Positions 54,415 to 64,000 of a DNA stretch of 64,000 bases are shown piece after piece. Under the pieces are notes generated by a model. It was not told where the DNA came from. It ran no database searches and saw nothing but the letters and a program-made list of their open reading frames with translations. The first letter of the stretch is position 1. Every line of letters begins with the position of its first letter. Both the position numbers and the translations under genes were made by a program. The stretch comes from Chaetoderma sp. LZ-2023a (Eukaryota; Mollusca; Caudofoveata; Chaetodermatida; Chaetodermatidae), in NCBI GenBank assembly GCA_034401795.1, contig CM067369.1, positions 189,864,630 to 189,928,629 on the forward strand. Reading direction: 5' to 3'.

Positions 54415-55900
54415 CTATTCCGTAGGTAAAACACTCATCCTTCGGCTCAATAAGTCTGCTAACAGATTTAACCTTCCCGGAATATGAACTGCTTTCAAGG
54501 TAATCCCGTGATCAAGGCACCAGCAAAGCAGCTTCCATGTCATCATACAGAGACTGGGCGACTTCGTTCCGCCCTGGCGGTTTATGTAAGTCACTACTGT
54601 TGAGTTGTCTGATCGAATTAGAACACTCTTGCCCTGAACTTTATGTAAGAAATGTTCCAGGCCCAGGACTACTGCTCGTAATTCCAGTAGATTTATATAT
54701 TCTATTGACTGTTCCAGATTCCAAAGCCCTGATATCGCGGATTCTTCCAGGCAAGCTCCCCACCCCTCCATCGATGCATCTGTATACATCATTACCTGAG
54801 GGTGAGGTGGGGTTAGCATCACCCCCGCCAGGAGATTCTCTGTCTTCAACCACCATTGAAGGTGGTGAATTAGAGGCTCCAGCACTGGCACATTTGAGTC
54901 CAGAAAACCTGTACTCTGAGTCCATTGGGTCATGACAAATAACTGTATCGGCCGCCTGCGTAAGGCCGCCTGAGGAATGACTGGTTCCAGAGAAACCATC
55001 AATCCTTCTCAAGTAAACTCGTGCCAGGATGACTGTTGCACACTGACTGTATTACTGAGATGAGTATCTGAACTCTCTCCTGAGTAGGATAAACATATCC
55101 TATCTCCAGATCGAAGAACATTCCCAGGTAGACAAACTTCTGGGATGGAGTCAGCTCTGATTTTTGAAAATTGATTATCCAGCCTAAATCTGTGAGAGTT
55201 TTCAAAACTATCTCCAGATTTGCCGATAAACTTTCTCGGTTGTGCGCTTTTAACAGCCAGTCGTCTAAGTATGTGTGGACTGCTATGCTTCTCCTGCGGA
55301 GGTATGCTGTTATCGCAAGAACCACCCTGGTGAAGACCCGAGGAGCCGTAGAAATTCCGAAGGGTAACATCCTGAATTCCCACTGTCTGCCCTGGAATGC
55401 AAATCTCAGGAAGCGACGGAAACTCCCCGCTATAGGAATGTGGAAATAAGCATCCTTCAAATCTATTGAGGCTGTCCACATCCCATTCTCCAACCCCGCC
55501 AACACCGATTTCACTGTCTCCATTTTGAAACTGGGTGTGTCTATGAACTTGTTCAATGGCTTGAGGTTGAGAATTGGTCTCTACCCTCCAGTGCTTTTTG
55601 CTACTAGGAACACAATTTAATAGAAGCCCGGACAATCTTGTGCCGGTTGAATTGCTCCTTTTTGTATGAGAGAATTTATCTCTTCCTCTATACACAACCG
55701 CTGATCTGGATCCCTTGGAGTTTGAGTCCAGAGACTCTGGCACCAGAGACAGTCGCGATGGAGGGCCTGTAATCCAGTCGGGATGATACCCGACTGAAAG
55801 CCATCGCAAGACTAAACGGTCCCGAGTTAACCGTTCCCACTCTTGCTTGTGGTGGGCCAATCGGCCCCCCACTGGACCACCTAGGGAGAGAGGTGGACGT
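54415..55900 (-). pseudogene. DIRS C RT and RNase H region (fossil)
   Basis: RT blocks 'SIDLKDAYFHIPI', 'LPFGISTAPRVFTR' and a D-D-W catalytic word; RNase H blocks 'MMYTDASMEGWGACLE' and 'INLLELRAVVLGL'. Broken. Parts of the overlapping second frame are open here too. Confidence 0.8.
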
Positions 55901-56049
55901 AAGGAGTGCAAGAGTGGCACTGTCTCCTTGGCCAGAAGCACCGGAGTGGTTCTCACCGTGATAACCGAATCATTAGGCACGATTACCATGACCAGATCCT
56001 CGCGCGCCACGACCAGCACCACGCACAACTCGGTGCGCGGGTGGCTGCC

Positions 56050-58028
56050 TGGCTAGCTGCGCCGGAGGAGCCTGCACACCCCCTCACTGCTGGCCGAATC
56101 GCGCGTGGCCGAGGCTGGCCTCTGATCTGCCACCGCCACCTCGAGCCTGCAGGAGATGATACGCAGGGGGAGCTGCGCGAATGCGCTCTCTGCGGAGCAC
56201 CTCAAACTGCTCGCGTAAAGCCCTCTGGTTATTGACCAGAGTGACCGTCTCCTGGAGATGCTTGCATCCCTCACCTCCAAAGAGACCAGGACCTGCCATA
56301 GGCGTACGCAGCAGCCTATTATACAGATCCTGAGACGGGCACAAGTTGTCAAGTGCAAACATGCGCCTCGCCCGGACACTCCTGGTCAAACAATTCAGAG
56401 CCAGGTTGATTCCATCCTGGATGGCTCTCTGGACCGTTACCGGGCTAGGCTGGCGCGACGCGGATGCTGTTATTACGCCCTGTAACAGCTGGGAGACATG
56501 AGAAAGCGCCGCAATAGACGCTCTCCCACTTTCCTCTGCATCGCGCAACACGGTATTGGCTGAATGCAAAGCGTTCGAGCACAGTGCTCCCGTGTCAGAC
56601 CGGGAGCCTGGCCGCGTGTCCTCGCCTAAAGCCGCGCGGTCATCTACGCTCGGCTTAGGCACCACACCGTATTTCTGATACTCATCAGATACGACGTGGC
56701 AACGCCTCACCACCTCGCGAGGGGCCTTCGCGAGACGTCCATGCGCCTTGATGGACGTCTCCGTCGCCGTGAACATATCAACAATATGTTCAGCCAGCGG
56801 CAGAGATGGCACTGCGCTCACAGCTGATCTACCGGCCAACCACGGGCGGCGATCCCGCTGGCTGGCCGGCCGGCTGTTCCACTGGCAGGTCTGGCCTGAC
56901 GCTTATAAGCCACTGACAAGCGTCCGACCAGTCCTCCTCTGTGGCTACCTGCGAGAGCTCTACAAGACGAGGGCCTTCATCTTCCTCCTGAGCGTTCGCA
57001 GGCATGCTTGAGGCTGGATAATCTGACACCCCTGGCAAGCCAGAGAAAGCATGCGGGCCCAAAACACCAGGCATTCTAAACTGGCTGGCTTGACCAGGAG
57101 CAGGCGCCGTGGTTTTGCGCGGGGCACTTAGCGCCATACCACGGCCCCGGCCAGCACCTGCTACACTCTCGGCAAGCCGAGATATGCGGTACATTAGGCC
57201 ATCAGATCCGACCCGGGCCACCTTCTGAGCTGTGAACCCTACTCCTGCATGAGTAGAACCATGGATAATGTCGCCTGTATTCCCCGCGAAGGGTGCACAG
57301 ACGTCAATGTCCATGGTCACGGCATCAGAAGGAGAACCCAGCAGATAATCCTCTTCATCCTGGCCAGAAAGATTAGACTCCGGGTCAGCGAAGAATGCTA
57401 ACCCGGACTGGCCAGGAAAGGTACCATAGGAGGCACTGGTACCTGCGGCGTGCGGAAAATCCTGGCCTGATAAGCAGGCACCAGGCTCCAGCGACAACCG
57501 TCCATGGACCACCGGCGCGGCAAGCCTGCTGCCAATGTCGTGGATCGCCCCCCTCTAATGGGGGCCACCTCTGAATCTTCGAAAACTGGTAGAACCCTAG
57601 AGAAACCAGATTCAGAGGCGGGGATTATCTGCTCCGAAGCAGATGGAGAGGGCAACAAAAGATTTGGTCCAGGAAGCATGCCACGGAGCAACTTTGGAAC
57701 CAAATCTTTGATTGTCCTCTTCATCTCTCCCAACATCTCAACACGGAAGGCCTCCATATCCACAGAGGATGAGGCCTTCCTCTTACCCTTCTTTCCAGGT
57801 ACCTCTCTCTTAGACCTTCTCTCCTCCTCAAGCAACCTACTCCTTTGCCTGTAACGACAAAAAGTCAGACATTAACTCGCACCCCCCCCACTGTTTACAT
57901 ATGTCGCATTTAAGCAACGGTCCACAGGGACTGCACTGGAAACATAAGTGCGGGGCGAATCGGTCCTTCAAAAAGCAACCACATGAGGGACACCCAGGTC
58001 TCTGAAACAGGCCAGAGGACGAAGGCAA
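56050..58028 (-). pseudogene. DIRS C Gag-like region (fossil)
   Basis: Begins with the Cys/His module ('CPSCGCFLKDRFAPHLC' start), then 'EMKRTIKDLVPKLLRGM' and further blocks aligning with the B Gag; broken. Confidence 0.75.
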
Positions 58029-58938
58029 TGAGTATTTTAGTTAATAGAATTAGTAACTCAAAACCAAAATAAAAGGAGAGGAAAAGTGGTCATACAGACC
58101 ACCTACAAAGATAATAAACCAGCGTTGGGCAAAACTTTAAATGTTAATAAAGTGCAAGGCTGATTATGACATCATAACTTCAAAAAATAAGAAGTTAAAT
58201 CGATCCGAAACAAACATCCAGGTGTAAGGACGAATTGTATTCATATCCAGAGCATCCTAACTGGAAAGGATAGTGTATAAGACCATACAAACATCAGAAA
58301 TACAGCGATAGAATGGCAGCAGATATAATAAATATTTTCAAATATAATTGAAGTGCCTAATATCATAACTAGAATACCTGAGTCTTTAGCATAGACAAAC
58401 CATCCGATCTGATGAACTGAAAGCTCCACCAACTCTATGACCTCTTAACTCTCTCCACCTATAAGGGAAAGGAAGTGGACCAAGAGGGCAAAGTGAGAAG
58501 ACCTGCTTCCGAGGCCTCCAACTCACTGGGCATAGATTTTTGGTAAGATAACCTAACAATGTTAGTAGGAAATGGAACCTTGGTGGAGAGAAAAACAAAC
58601 CCTCTGACGTCGTACTGTCCTTTTCAATCATAGATAGATACCTGTGGACACAAACACACAGAGAGATTAGTATTTCATAGCGCCATTTAGAAATAAACCA
58701 GTTATTTTAGGCACTTATCACAATAAACGCGAGTCCCGGAAACACATTACAACGGGACAAACTCGTTAAAATATACTAGAAGTCACCTGATGAATCAGTC
58801 CCGGGCCCTCCTCCGGAGACAACACGCCTTTCTGCAGCTCAGACATTCTTAACAAGCGACTTTAGTAGTTAGAAATTAGCACAACTTTTCAGAAAAAGAG
58901 GAAAACTTTTAAGCAAAAAAAATTGCATAGGACTCCCA

Positions 58939-59028
58939 GCCAATAAATTAGCAAAGAGGAAGTACTAGTCGGCGCATGCGCAGTGGTGGGGCTGGCATCC
59001 GCCTAACTGACTTCTGACTACCTGCCCA
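58939..59028. repeat. DIRS C right inverted terminal repeat, partial
   Basis: The inner part of the terminal repeat is present, with GGCGCATGCGCA at 58971-58982. The outer part is absent where the neighbouring MITE begins. Confidence 0.8.
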
Positions 59029-59178
59029 ATTTGCAGACAGAGATTATTTTAGAAAATTTACCACTGGAATGACTGGCCCAATAACCGAGCCAGTCATTCA
59101 AGTGGTAAATTTTCAAAAAATAGTCTTCTCTTGGTCTACAAATAGAAATTTTCTTGAACAAATTCGATGGTTAAAGGG
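59029..59178. mobile_element. TTAA-MITE copy at the end of DIRS C
   Basis: Core 'GGCCCAATAACCGAGCC' and right end GGTTAAAGGG next to TTAA (59179-59182). The left terminus is missing at the junction with element C. Confidence 0.7.
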
Positions 59179-59182
59179 TTAA

Positions 59183-59818
59183 AAGAATATTAATTATCTC
59201 ACTGCTGCAAGCCACCAGCCAATAATTTCATTGAGCAAAAACTCTTGAGTTGCTGAATATTTTGAAAACAATTTGACTATTTAGCAGATCCAGAGATATA
59301 ACGCCTGAGAATGTCGCCTGCAAAAACCTCAGCAGTCAGATTGTTAATGTCATCTAAAACTATCTATTCAGTTGATAAATTATAACTGCATACAATAAAC
59401 ATTATGTTCAGATCTCTACTAATTAACTCATCAAATAAATATACTGGATTTTTTAACATGAAATTTTAATGAATTCATTGACATTCAACAAATTTATCGA
59501 AGCCACCATTGCTTGACATTTCACCAAATATTCAAGACGTCATTCTGCATCAGATGTAGGCTAGTACCATACAATATATATTGTCGTCAAACGGAATAAA
59601 GCTGTCTAGGCTGATACACTTCACGGCTGTAATATGATTGTGCGTCAATTTGACTTATTCCATACATTGAAATCACAATAGATTTAGAACATGAAAATTA
59701 TATACCAGGTGCTAGAAAACTTTTGAGTATTTTTGGGTTAAACTTGATGAAAATTGGTAGTCTTCAGCACAATTAATTTAAAAAATCTAACAGATTATTT
59801 TTTATATTGCTGCGAATT
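59183..59818. other. Spacer between DIRS C and D
   Basis: AT-rich. One short ATTTGAC-family arm lies near 59260-59290 (GCTGAATATTTTGAAAACAA); otherwise nothing was recognised. Confidence 0.4.
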
Positions 59819-60032
59819 AAACGAAATCAAGGATTTCTTTTTTCACGAGAGAGTTGATACTTACCTCCCTAATACTTTTGATATTGCTAAATATTGGCTT
59901 TCACTCAATAAACACTCAGATTAAAACAGTTAGGTGCCCCTACTGGGCAGGGAGTCAGAGCGTAGTCTGGCGGATGCCAGCCCCACCACCGCGCATGCGC
60001 AGACTAGCACTTCCTCTGACTAATTTATTGGC
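59819..60032. repeat. DIRS D left inverted terminal repeat
   Basis: Nearly identical to the left ITR of B, including the GCGCATGCGC core at 59991-60000. Its partner lies beyond the window. Confidence 0.85.
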
Positions 60033-60102
60033 TGATACACATGCAACTATAAAGAGCCTGAAGACCGAGCCTCTGTGGGGTGGAGAGGCCGGGTCCGTAT
60101 CT

Positions 60103-60201
60103 AGGGAGGTAAGTATCAACTCTCTCGTGAAAAAAGAAATCCTTGATTTCGTTTATTTCACATCAAGAGTATACTTACCTCCCTAATACTTTTGATATTG
60201 C
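60103..60201. repeat. DIRS D internal complementary region
   Basis: Same arrangement as in B, with GAAATCCTTGATTTC at the junction. Confidence 0.88.
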
Positions 60202-60730
60202 CAGAATTCGACAGTGAATTCGGCGGGAGGGAGGCGAGGTCAAAAGACCAGCTCATCCCTATACGCTTTTCTGCGTTTAAGGCACTTAAACTTCTGAAAC
60301 TGTATGAAAAAACAGTCAGGATTTGACTAACCATCGGATAACACCCCCGATGTATGAGAGATGACCGAATGTCATATGCGCTCCCCCCCTCCTTCCTGGG
60401 AGGAAGAGTCGAATGACCTCAATGTCCTATACGCTCTCTACGTACAAGTGCCATGTACTACAGGACAGAGACGAAAAGCTCCATTTTCGTATACTCTCAA
60501 CAATGAACCACATAAATACACAAAACCATCATCATATAAATATCGGGTAACGTGACAAGACAATCAACAATGGACAACACATACACAAGGCTGACCTTGT
60601 TGAAATGGCTGCTGACATCCTCTTCCCATTGGTGAAGATCGATGCAGTCCCAAATTAGTGGTTGTTTCCATAAATTAATTGTGAAATATATAAGCAATGA
60701 GGAAACCCCATCAAAAATATATATGCCTAG

Positions 60731-63628
60731 TTATTTTTTCAAAATCGACAAGGCGAGAGGATTAGAGGTGTCACGGAGATAATGGTCTGTAAAACTTGAC
60801 TCACAGTGCCACTGAGCCACCGACATAATATCATCCACAGGGACCCCATTAAATAGGGCAGTGGATGTCACTACGCCGCGGACACTGTGAGCCTTGGCCA
60901 CGTCAACCTGCTTCCCGGTGGCGGATTTATGGCAAAACTGAATGCATTCTACAATCCACCTGGAAATGGTGTCCTTAGAAGCCCTGCCATGGGGTTCAAT
61001 ATATGACAACCATAACGCTGACTGGTTGGTGCGCCACTCCGCCGTACGTTGTTTGTACCGGCGAAGCGCCCGGACAGGACACCATGCTTTAGAATTAGGA
61101 TCATATCTAGTTAAAGCAGGCAAAATAATAGGTTGACCTGGATATTTCAACGACTGATTTTTAGCCAAGAAATTAATCCTAGGTAGCAGCTTAAGGCCTT
61201 CCCCTGAAACCACAAAACGGTCATCCTCGGCTGATAAGGCATGAATCTCACTCCTACGCCTAGCCGAGGCCGCAGCAATTAAAAACACAGTCTTCAGTGT
61301 TAATAGTTTCATCGAAATGGAACTAAGTGGTTCAAACGGCTTATCACCTAGTACTTGAAGCACTAGCGATAAACTCCAAGACGGAATCACCGGTGGATTC
61401 CTTGGTCTTAGATTGCCCATGCCTTTAATTAATACATTTAATGTATTCACTTCATCACTTCCCCTCTTAGCCAAGCAAGGAATAACAGACATTAAAGCTG
61501 ACTTATAACCAGCAATAGAGTTAGGCTTGAGGCTATAGGCATCATAGAGGTGACAGAGGAAATCAGCTACTACCTGAATAGATGAATCCATTGGATCAAT
61601 ACATCTTTTTGAGCACCATTCTGCAAATCTGTTGATTTTATAATTATATGCTCTGGAGGTTGACCCCCTCCTGGCTTTGGCCATAAACATGGCTGCTTGC
61701 TCAGAAAAGCCCTCCTTAATTCTAGATTCCTTGACAACATCCACGCAGTCAATCTGAACATTGACGGATTGTTGTGAAGGGCCTTGCCCTGGAAGATAAT
61801 ATCGTCCATCAGAGGCAGAGGAACCGGATTGCAGACCAGAAGGTCCAGCAGATCCGTATACCATGATCGGCTTGGCCAATCCGGGGCGATCAGAAGCACT
61901 TGGCATTCCTCTTGTCTGATTTTCTGAAGAATTTTTGGAATCAGGATTGCTGGAGGGAATGCGTATGCATACATTCTCCCCCAGCTGATAGCTAACGCAT
62001 CTGTTGCGAAAGCGCTTGGATCCGGAATCGGAGAGACGTACGTCGTCATCTTCGCATTCTTCTTCGTTGCGAACAAATCGATGTTGGGTTTCCCCCAATG
62101 GTCGAACAGACGATCCGCCACACATTGATTTAGTTGCCATTCCGTGGGTAAAACACTCATCCTTCGGCTCAATGAGTCTGCTAGCAGGTTTAACCTTCCC
62201 GGAATATGAACTGCTTTCAAGGTAATCTGGTGATCCAGACACCAACAAAGCAGTCTCCATGTCATCATACAGAGACTGGGCGACTTCGTTCCGCCCTGGC
62301 GGTTTATGTAAGTCACAACTGTTGAGTTGTCTGAACGAATAAGAACAATCTTGCCCTGAACTTTCTGTAAGAAATGTTCCAGGCCCAGGACTACTGCTCT
62401 TAGCTCCAGTAGATTTATATGTTCCTTTGACTGTTCCAGATTCCAAAGCCCTGATATCGTGGACTCTTCCAGGCAAGCTCCCCAGCCCTCCATCGATGCC
62501 TCTGTATACACAGTCACCTGAGGGTGGGGAGGGGTGAGCATAACCCCCACCAAGAGATTCTCTGTGTCCAACCACCATTGCAGGTGATGAATCAGAGGCG
62601 CCAACACTGACACATTCGAGTCCAGCGAACCTGTACTCTGGGTCCATTGTGTCATGAGAAATAACTGGATCGGCCGCCTGCGTAAGGCGGCCTGAGGAAT
62701 GACTGGTTCCAATGAAACCATCAACCCCAGCATTCTCAAGTAAACCCGTGCCAGGACATGACGACTGTCGCACACTGACTGAATTAATGAGATGAGTTTC
62801 TGAACTCTCTCTTGAGTAGGATAAACATATCCTGTCTCTAGATCGAAGAACATCCCCAGGTAAACAAACTTCTGGGATGGAGTCAGCTCTGATTTTGGGA
62901 AATTGATCATCCAGCCTAAGTCTGTGAGAGTTTTCAAAACAATCACCAGACTGGCCGACAAACTTTCCCGGGTGTGCGCTTTCAACAGCCAGTCGTCTAT
63001 GTACGTGTGGACTGCTATGCTTCTCCTGCGGAGGTATGCGGTGATCGCGAGAACCACACGGGTGAAAACCCGAGGAGCCGTGGAAATTCCGAAGGGTAGC
63101 ACCCTGAATTCCCACTGTCTGCCCTGGAATGCAAATCTCAGGAAGCGACGGAAACTCCTGTGTATGGGGATGTGGAAATAAGCGTCCTTCAAATCTATCG
63201 ACGCTGTCCACATTCCCCTCTCTAACCCCGCCAACACCGAGCGCACAGTCTCCATCTTGAAACTGGGCGTCTCTATGAACTTGTTGAATGGCTTGAGGTT
63301 GAGAATTGGTCTCCACCCTCCGGTGTTCTTTGTTACTAAGAACAGGGTTGAATAGAAGCCCGGACACCTCTGTGCCGGCTGAATTGCTCCTTTTTGTATG
63401 AGGGAATTTATTTCCTCCTCGATACACAACCTTTGATCTGGATCTCTCGGATTTGGAGTCCAGATCGGCACTAGAGACAGTCGCGATGGCGGGCCTGTCA
63501 TCCAATCGGGATGATACCCGACTGAAAGCCATCGCAAGACTAAACGGTCCTGAGTTAACCGTTCCCACTCTTGCATGTGGTCGGCTAATCGGCCTCCCAT
63601 CGGTCCACCTAGGGATAGAGGTGGACAT
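60731..63628 (-). CDS. DIRS D tyrosine recombinase frame
   Basis: An open frame of 965 codons, closely matching the 978-codon frame of B over its length. The recombinase part (about the last 320 residues) has 'RRRSEIHAL', 'HSVRGVVTSTALFNG' and 'FTDHYLRD'. The upstream part overlaps RT-RNase H in another frame and has no known domain. The start used by the element is uncertain. Confidence 0.8.
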   Translation of the reverse strand: MSTSIPRWTDGRPISRPHARVGTVNSGPFSLAMAFSRVSSRLDDRPAIATVSSADLDSKSERSRSKVVYRGGNKFPHTKRSNSAGTEVSGLLFNPVLSNKEHRRVETNSQPQAIQQVHRDAQFQDGDCALGVGGVREGNVDSVDRFEGRLFPHPHTQEFPSLPEICIPGQTVGIQGATLRNFHGSSGFHPCGSRDHRIPPQEKHSSPHVHRRLAVESAHPGKFVGQSGDCFENSHRLRLDDQFPKIRADSIPEVCLPGDVLRSRDRICLSYSRESSETHLINSVSVRQSSCPGTGLLENAGVDGFIGTSHSSGRLTQAADPVISHDTMDPEYRFAGLECVSVGASDSSPAMVVGHRESLGGGYAHPSPPSGDCVYRGIDGGLGSLPGRVHDIRALESGTVKGTYKSTGAKSSSPGPGTFLTESSGQDCSYSFRQLNSCDLHKPPGRNEVAQSLYDDMETALLVSGSPDYLESSSYSGKVKPASRLIEPKDECFTHGMATKSMCGGSSVRPLGETQHRFVRNEEECEDDDVRLSDSGSKRFRNRCVSYQLGENVCIRIPSSNPDSKNSSENQTRGMPSASDRPGLAKPIMVYGSAGPSGLQSGSSASDGRYYLPGQGPSQQSVNVQIDCVDVVKESRIKEGFSEQAAMFMAKARRGSTSRAYNYKINRFAEWCSKRCIDPMDSSIQVVADFLCHLYDAYSLKPNSIAGYKSALMSVIPCLAKRGSDEVNTLNVLIKGMGNLRPRNPPVIPSWSLSLVLQVLGDKPFEPLSSISMKLLTLKTVFLIAAASARRRSEIHALSAEDDRFVVSGEGLKLLPRINFLAKNQSLKYPGQPIILPALTRYDPNSKAWCPVRALRRYKQRTAEWRTNQSALWLSYIEPHGRASKDTISRWIVECIQFCHKSATGKQVDVAKAHSVRGVVTSTALFNGVPVDDIMSVAQWHCESSFTDHYLRDTSNPLALSILKK

Positions 63629-63951
63629 AAGGAGTGCAAGAGCGGCACTGTCTCCTTTGCCAGAAACACCGGCGCGGTTCTCACCGCGGTAACCGTCCCA
63701 TCAGGAACGATTACCCCGCCCAGATCCTCGCGCGCCACGACCAGCACCGCGCGCACCACGGTGCGCGGGCGGCTGCCTGGCTGACTGCGCCTGAGGAGCC
63801 TGCGCCCCCCTCGCTGCTGGCCGAATCGCACGCGGCCGAGGCCGGCGCTGCGATGGTGGTTGGCCTCTGACCTGGCCACTACCACCTCGAGCCTGCAGGG
63901 GACGATACGCAGGGGGTGCGGTGCGAACGTTGGCACGACGAAGCACCTCAA
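61570..63951 (-). CDS. DIRS D RT-RNase H frame
   Basis: A 793-codon frame with RT blocks 'GGWRPILNLKPFNKFI', 'SIDLKDAYFHIPI', 'LPFGISTAPRVFTR' and 'YIDDW', then RNase H 'INLLELRAVVLGL' and the DIRS-type C-terminus 'LLIAPDWPSRSWYTDLLDLL'. The Met at 63951 need not be the true start. It overlaps the recombinase frame by about 2 kb, as in B. Confidence 0.82.
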   Translation of the reverse strand: MRCFVVPTFAPHPLRIVPCRLEVVVARSEANHHRSAGLGRVRFGQQRGGRRLLRRSQPGSRPRTVVRAVLVVAREDLGGVIVPDGTVTAVRTAPVFLAKETVPLLHSLCPPLSLGGPMGGRLADHMQEWERLTQDRLVLRWLSVGYHPDWMTGPPSRLSLVPIWTPNPRDPDQRLCIEEEINSLIQKGAIQPAQRCPGFYSTLFLVTKNTGGWRPILNLKPFNKFIETPSFKMETVRSVLAGLERGMWTASIDLKDAYFHIPIHRSFRRFLRFAFQGRQWEFRVLPFGISTAPRVFTRVVLAITAYLRRRSIAVHTYIDDWLLKAHTRESLSASLVIVLKTLTDLGWMINFPKSELTPSQKFVYLGMFFDLETGYVYPTQERVQKLISLIQSVCDSRHVLARVYLRMLGLMVSLEPVIPQAALRRRPIQLFLMTQWTQSTGSLDSNVSVLAPLIHHLQWWLDTENLLVGVMLTPPHPQVTVYTEASMEGWGACLEESTISGLWNLEQSKEHINLLELRAVVLGLEHFLQKVQGKIVLIRSDNSTVVTYINRQGGTKSPSLCMMTWRLLCWCLDHQITLKAVHIPGRLNLLADSLSRRMSVLPTEWQLNQCVADRLFDHWGKPNIDLFATKKNAKMTTYVSPIPDPSAFATDALAISWGRMYAYAFPPAILIPKILQKIRQEECQVLLIAPDWPSRSWYTDLLDLLVCNPVPLPLMDDIIFQGKALHNNPSMFRLTAWMLSRNLELRRAFLSKQPCLWPKPGGGQPPEHIIIKSTDLQNGAQKDVLIQWIHLFR

Positions 63952-64000
63952 ACTGTTCGCGCAGCGCCCTCTGGTTATTGACCAGAGTAACCGTCTCCTG
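63701..64000 (-). CDS. DIRS D Gag-like protein, C-terminal part
   Basis: An Arg/Pro/Ala-rich frame ('YRPLQARGGSGQVRGQ', 'RPRAIRPAARGAQ') matching the end of the Gag-like part of B. The rest lies beyond the window. Confidence 0.6.
   Translation of the reverse strand, partial: QETVTLVNNQRALREQFEVLRRANVRTAPPAYRPLQARGGSGQVRGQPPSQRRPRPRAIRPAARGAQAPQAQSARQPPAHRGARGAGRGARGSGRGNRS

Larger units (their letters stand above)
52134..59028 (-). mobile_element. DIRS element C (B-family, broken)
   Basis: A 6.9-kb relative of B and D on the minus strand. Parts: left ITR 52134-52349, ICR 52417-52519, recombinase region about 53024-54360, RNase H and RT region about 54415-55900, Gag-like region about 56050-58028, leader, and a partial right ITR (58939-59028) that meets a MITE. 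The coding parts have about eight breaks, so it is older than B and D. Same orientation as RAD54L, in an intron upstream of the exon at 49590-49700. Confidence 0.9.
59819..64000 (-). mobile_element. DIRS element D (B-family, 5' part beyond the window)
   Basis: Second young copy of the B family, same orientation. Left ITR 59819-60032, ICR 60103-60201, recombinase frame from 60731, RT-RNase H frame from 61570, and the start of the Gag-like part up to the window end. Where visible the frames are long and very similar to B, so it looks largely whole and recent. Its right ITR lies outside the window. C and D stand head to tail about 0.8 kb apart. Confidence 0.9.

Noticed and set aside
52134-64000. 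Additional upstream RAD54L exons among the DIRS elements
   Set aside because: I searched by eye for the N-H-P and ATPase-lobe words of RAD54 on the minus strand above 49700 and found none; they probably lie outside the window.

Overview
This is a window from an animal nuclear genome. It is intron-rich, AT-rich and packed with transposable elements. Several dispersed repeats end in motifs common in mollusc genomes (GGCCAGATGAGCTAA-type and CCAGGTGAGCTAAA-type ends, ACAAGAGGCC starts). Together with a relic of a protein family I associate with molluscs and cnidarians, this suggests a mollusc, probably a bivalve. That is inference; no species can be named from the window alone.

One host gene runs through the window on the minus strand: the 3' part of RAD54L, the SNF2-family motor of homologous recombination. 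Six exons join in frame with consensus splice sites (49590-49700, 41970-42093, 25378-25456, 22862-23035, 13959-14122, 4480-4681). They encode about 283 residues, from just before the helicase C lobe to the stop codon. The 5' exons lie beyond position 64000. The introns span 2.3 to 16.5 kb and consist almost entirely of mobile DNA.

The dominant mobile elements are DIRS-type tyrosine-recombinase retrotransposons, recognised by a Gag-like protein, reverse transcriptase, RNase H, a tyrosine recombinase, inverted terminal repeats (ITRs) and an internal complementary region (ICR). Element A (6389-13063) is a divergent family and is broken. B (14171-21226) looks whole. C (52134-59028) is broken. D (59819 to beyond the window) looks young and is very like B. 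E (44545-45908) is a fragment of a third family. A to D all lie in the same orientation as RAD54L; E is opposite.

Layout: 1-3000 relic of a multicopy protein family; 3.4-4.3 kb degenerate tandem repeat and a MITE; 4.5 kb last RAD54L exon; 4.9-5.3 kb LINE tail; 6.4-13.1 kb DIRS A; 13.1-14.1 kb dispersed repeat and exon; 14.2-21.2 kb DIRS B; 21.6-25.5 kb MITE clusters and two exons; 26.1-39.1 kb a nested stack (inverted repeats around a dispersed repeat, split by a 10.2-kb insertion that itself holds MITEs and a hAT element); 40-43 kb MITEs and an exon; 44-47.7 kb a hAT element containing DIRS fragment E; 47.8-49.5 kb LINE tail and dispersed repeat; 49.6 kb exon; 50.3-51.2 kb a 12-copy 72-bp tandem array; 52.1-64 kb DIRS C and D in head-to-tail order.

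No tRNA, rRNA or CRISPR array was recognised. The most interesting signals are shared by the DIRS copies: outward-facing splice-donor motifs in every intact terminus, NRF1-like motifs in the terminal repeats, an eight-ligand Cys/His module with identical spacing in four elements, and a 2-kb overlapping open frame over RT-RNase H.
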